From Bolinopsis microptera (taxonomy: Eukaryota; Ctenophora; Tentaculata; Lobata; Bolinopsidae): DNA of 64,000 bases. The translations under genes were made by a program, and so were the position numbers. The notes beneath the pieces are model-generated. The model was not told the DNA's origin. It saw only the letters and a program-made list of their open reading frames with translations, and searched no databases. This document shows positions 60,256-64,000 of this stretch, piece by piece. Positions within the stretch are counted from its first letter, which is position 1. Each line of letters opens with the position of its first letter. The DNA lies in the NCBI RefSeq assembly GCF_026151205.1, contig NC_087080.1, positions 2,149,096-2,213,095 on the forward strand, given 5' to 3'.

Positions 60256-61653
60256 AAGCTTATTTATTTATTGGATTTTTTAGAAGAACGAATATCAAAG
60301 CATCAGCATGGATTTGTTAAAGGCAAATCTTGCTTATCCAATCTTTTAGAGACATTTGATAATATTCTTGATATTTTAGATGAAGGTGATCCTGTTGATC
60401 TACTGTATTTTGATTTTAGTAAGGCCTTTGGCACTGTCCCCCACTTTAGACTTTTATCTAGATTGGAGGGGTTTGGGGTCAAAGGAAAAGTTTTAGATGT
60501 TATTAAAGATTTTCTTACAGACAGAACCATGAGGGTTTGTGTAGAAGGACAATGGTCTGAGGTGAAACACGTGTTATCTGGTGTTCCCCAGGGGTCAGTA
60601 TTGGGTCCTTTGCTATTTAGTCTTTATATTAATGATTTACCTGATATAGTCAAGAATAAGATTAAATTATTTGCAGATGACCTCAAGTTGATTGGTAATG
60701 CAGCTAACCACAGCAGTGTTGCTGAAGATATTGTAGAACTGGAAGTCTGGGAGAGTATTTGGCTTTTGAAGTTTAATCCTGCTAAATGTAAAGTTGTTCA
60801 TATTAATCTTAATAGCAACCCTAACTTAAATTATTTAGTAAATGGCGTAGAACTTGAAGTATCTGATCAGGAAAAAGATTTGGGGGTTATTACCCATAGT
60901 TCCCTGCTTTGGAATGAACAGATAAAAGCATGTATTTCCAAGGCAAATCGAATGATTTGCTGGATTGTAAGGAATTTGATAATTAGAGAAAAATGTGTAA
61001 TGATAGCCATCTATAAAGCTTTGATAAGACCTCATCTAGAGTATTGTGTCCAATTGTGGAATCCAGTTGCGGCTCATGGAAGTTGGGGGACTGTTTTGGA
61101 GCTGGAGAGCGTCCAGAGGCGGTTTACCCGTCTGATTGATGAGGTGGGTACTCTTCCTTACAGCCGTAGACTGGAAATCCTTAATTTGACAACGCTGGCA
61201 GAGCAGCGAATACGTGGGGACCTTATTGAAGCTTTTAAGGTTATTAATGGCTTGACTGATTATGGTTCAGACTTGTTCAGACCAAGCAGATCAGGTCTTA
61301 ATCTGGTTTCATCCAATAGATGTAGTAAGAGTGTGACAAAGGTCAAGAATCTTCAGTGTTCTTTTCTTCCAGAGCGGGTTGTTCCTTATTGGAACAAACT
61401 CCCTTCGGAGGTGAAGAACTGCTTGACAGTTTTGAGTTTTAAAATTGGATTGGAAAGTTTTAAAAAGAATATGATTTCTAAATGTATTGTAAATGACTTT
61501 CATTTTTGGAATGTTTCGAAAGAAGTTTTAACAAGAATTGAAGGTACCAGTTATATCAGTAATAAGGAAAAACACAATGATTATCTGTGGTTCCATCCTT
61601 ATGTAGCAAAGAAACGTTTTATAAATCTTTACTCCACTGGGAAGTATGAATAA
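60256..61653 (+). mobile_element. 5'-truncated LINE with CR1/Jockey-like reverse transcriptase
   Basis: A 460-residue open frame begins inside the RT fingers (KHQHGFVKGKSC). Motif A is YFDFSKAFGTVPH (family usual AFD; the D is G here, removing one conserved acidic neighbour). Motif B is SGVPQGSVLGPLLFSLYIND and motif C KLFADDLKL. The thumb region follows with RPHLEYCVQLWNP, EILNLTTLAEQR and LPERVVPYWNKLP, as in CR1 and Jockey clades. There is no endonuclease, so it is a 5'-truncated insertion. The uninterrupted frame argues for recent insertion. Confidence 0.85.
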
Positions 61654-62970
61654 ATTACATTTTGTAATGTTGTTTTTTATTCATGATTAATATTTGATAA
61701 ATTATTACCTTTAAATTTGATGGAGAAATAGTTATTTTTCCATGTAGTGTGATGATACTTTGTAGACATTAGTGATGATGTTATGTCATAATTTTTACTT
61801 TTACTTTACTTTTTTACTATTTATGTTTAGAACTCACTATTGTTTGAACTATGAAAGCAGAACGTAGATAATGGACAATATACCGACGACAATACCAAGG
61901 ACCCGAGTGCCGCATTGACTTTTCCGGATCCGTTTTTACCGAAGGCTTATCCACCAGTTACTCATGCTGCATGTATAGTCTGATAATATTTTGTTTTATC
62001 TCTAGCAAGCATTCTGTAAGTTGGAGTGTCGTATTTATTATAGTAGAGCCAGCCAACCTCCGCATTACAATCTTTTGTGTGCCAGGTTCGTTTATAAAAT
62101 CTAATCATATAATAAGATTGATCCAATAGTCTAAGATGAACGGTATATCTTAGCTCATCGTTATTAAAATCCTAATGGATGAATTAATCAAGTAATGTTC
62201 CCTTCCAACACAACTAAACAACAAACAAATGCTTGCTCACCAGTGGTGACGCAATCGTAGGGGCATGCAGTTGGTTCAGATAACTCTCACCCCGACGACA
62301 GCGTCGAGAAATTATCAAATTATGCATTTGCGCCATACTGGACACATTTTATATTTAATATTTTGTGGTTTGTAGAAATTAGTGTCATCTAAAGTATAGC
62401 TTAACTGGCGAGCAAGCATCGTCCCACTCGGCGGGGACGAAAATACCGAGTCCAATCACAGTTTTAATACTTTCAACACTACTATATAACAAATAATTTG
62501 AGGACTAGCAATGGTTATGTTAACAATGAACTAGAGACCTTGTTTGGACGATGGGGGGCTCAAGGAGGATGGATCACTGCTCCTAGAAAATGAGTTGAGT
62601 TGTCAGTTCGGTTCGTCATGTGTTCACATACCACTAGTCACTACACCTAATAAAAAACCATTGCTAGTCCAAAAAATTATACAGTAGTGTTGAAGTATTC
62701 CAAGATAGGCATTCTCTGAATACCTGTCTCAACAAATTTTTTGCCCTGAATTTATTTATTTTTACTCTGAAAATTCTGCTCAAACAATTTTACCTACACA
62801 CTTAACAATTTCAAACCAAATCACCCCATCCAAACCCAGTTTGTCCTGTTGTTGTTAGTGTGTCTGACCTTTGAATGATTTACATATTTTTGAATACTTC
62901 AATCACTCTTTTGAAAGTTCTTGAAAAAATTCTATTCAATCATATTCCCACTTAACCCACCTCATATCAC
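61654..62970. other. Intergenic region, probably including the 5' leader of the next LINE
   Basis: No exon recognised. Confidence 0.4.
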
Positions 62971-63067
62971 TCACAATGAACCGGCTGATGCTCTTCTCCT
63001 TTCAGGTGCAGGGGTCTGTCCAAGCTGGCCCCCTGGACTCCGGACATATCTCTGATATCATATCATC

Positions 63068-64000
63068 ATGGCTACTACCTCAAGTGCTAGTACCCAAAGG
63101 CGTTCCCCTAGACACACTCCTCCTCCTACCAACCCAGGATCCAGAGCTAGCATGTCACCATCCGGCAGAGGAGCTTCCTCCCAAAAGAAGAAACCTCTAG
63201 CAGACAACAAAGCCCTGCGCAGGAACAGCCCTAGTGCAATGGCCCAGAAAGCTGTGCTGGGTAAACGCCCATCAAAGTCACCCCAAGAACAACCAGAGAC
63301 ATCTGTTCTTAAACCTCCAGGTAATCTGGTTATTGAAAAGATCAGCCCAAACCTGATATCAGCTTTAGAATCATCGAACCTCAGAGAGAGCCCCAGCAGT
63401 CCAATGAGCCCTCTGTACAAGTCCTTTCCTCCATTCTCCCGTGCTGAAGAGTCTGCTGAAGAACTTGAAATCCAGGATAAACCTACAGTAAAACAACGGG
63501 CTTCAAAGAGTGATTGTCCTTGCCGATCAACATCAGATGGTAAGGAATGGAAGTTCAAGTGTACCAGATGTTTTCAGCACTGGCATGCTTCCTGTTGCAA
63601 TCTCAAGGGTGCTAACAACATTCAGCACGATACACCTCTTGAAGCTTCTCTGAATATGATTCTCTCAGAATGGCTATGTCCATGGTGTTTCGATACATCA
63701 TTCCCCAGACCAGGCTCCAGCATGTCAGCCAAGATGGACAACAACCTAAAGAGCTCTGTAGACTACAGCCAGAACATACAGGCTATATCAGATGCTATTT
63801 CTAATGCTGTTGGTAACAGTATGCCTACTGTGGAGATTGTATCCCTGGAGACAAGACTGAAGAAGCTGAGTCAAGAGATTCATGAATTTCAGCAGTCCAG
63901 AAGTCCATCTGAAGCACCACCTGCTACAGAAATCCCCCTCCCTAAATGCACAGAACCTCCAGTGTGTGATTACCTGGTCGATGTGCTAAGTGCTGAGATC
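63068..64000 (+). CDS. LINE ORF1 with PHD-like zinc finger (runs off the window)
   Basis: Open from the ATG at 63068 (context CATCATGGC) to the window end, 311 codons. A Ser/Pro- and Lys/Arg-rich N-terminus is followed by a zinc-binding block, C-x-C (CPCRSTSDG), C-x2-C (CTRCF), H-x3-C (HWHASC) and C-x2-C (LCPWCF), arranged like a PHD finger. A likely coiled coil follows (LETRLKKLSQEIHEFQQ). PHD-containing ORF1 proteins are known from CR1/L2-type retrotransposons, and that is the likely identity here. The matching ORF2 would lie beyond 64000. A PHD-containing host gene is a less likely alternative. Confidence 0.65.
   Translation, partial: MATTSSASTQRRSPRHTPPPTNPGSRASMSPSGRGASSQKKKPLADNKALRRNSPSAMAQKAVLGKRPSKSPQEQPETSVLKPPGNLVIEKISPNLISALESSNLRESPSSPMSPLYKSFPPFSRAEESAEELEIQDKPTVKQRASKSDCPCRSTSDGKEWKFKCTRCFQHWHASCCNLKGANNIQHDTPLEASLNMILSEWLCPWCFDTSFPRPGSSMSAKMDNNLKSSVDYSQNIQAISDAISNAVGNSMPTVEIVSLETRLKKLSQEIHEFQQSRSPSEAPPATEIPLPKCTEPPVCDYLVDVLSAEI

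Noticed and set aside
63058-63558. 166-residue minus-strand frame
   Set aside because: Shadow of the PHD-finger ORF1, which has zinc-binding residues and a good start.

Overview
This is a window of a metazoan nuclear genome. Genes have spliceosomal introns with GT..AG junctions, polymorphic-type microsatellites are abundant, several non-LTR retrotransposon clades are present, and there is a degenerate TTAGGG-type tract. The base composition is AT-rich. The GPCRs with LDL-receptor class A ectodomains (GRL101-like) and the orphan receptor suggest an invertebrate, perhaps a non-bilaterian such as a cnidarian or placozoan. That placement is an inference and I am not confident of it.

Cellular genes are sparse. 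They are an intronless orphan 7TM receptor (7705-8961, +); a lone two-TM exon (13259-13472, -); a tandem pair of two-exon genes for 77-aa secreted single-VWC-domain peptides (19450-19840 and 22136-23735, +); GPN2, a GPN-loop GTPase with five recognisable exons and no visible 3' end (25040-26450, -); and two divergently oriented giant LDLa-GPCR genes. The minus-strand LDLa-GPCR (27009-30538) carries a one-base frameshift. The plus-strand one (38505-42432) is intact at 1218 aa. A two-exon gene at 42831-43278 (-) looks like just the signal-peptide and N-terminal part of that receptor family.

Most of the rest is mobile DNA. LINE pieces of at least three types lie at 9879, 13959, 20072, 31905, 45525, 60256 and 63068 (the last an ORF1 with a PHD-like zinc finger that runs off the window). 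hAT-type elements with target-site duplications (TSDs) lie at 1793-3509 and 44228-45514 (both with BED-finger relics), with non-autonomous ones at 22581-23002, 46701-46935 and 47134-47421. Minisatellites occur at 5.7, 13.5, 16.2 and 36.5-37.6 kb.

The standout is a complete 10,141-bp element at 49205-59345. It has very long inverted repeats (about 3.0 and 2.3 kb) ending in TAGTGTGGTTGG, and a perfect 9-bp direct repeat (CTCGCGGCC) flanks it. Between the arms lies one uninterrupted 11-exon gene that reads through as a 752-aa protein with hAT-like landmarks (D, DN, CxxH, RW). The arms also carry repeated pieces related to the ORF1-like protein encoded at 11062-11958, and a roughly 300-bp (TCTG)n tract. 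I interpret it as a potentially active, apparently undescribed hAT-related transposon with composite, gene-capturing terminal repeats.
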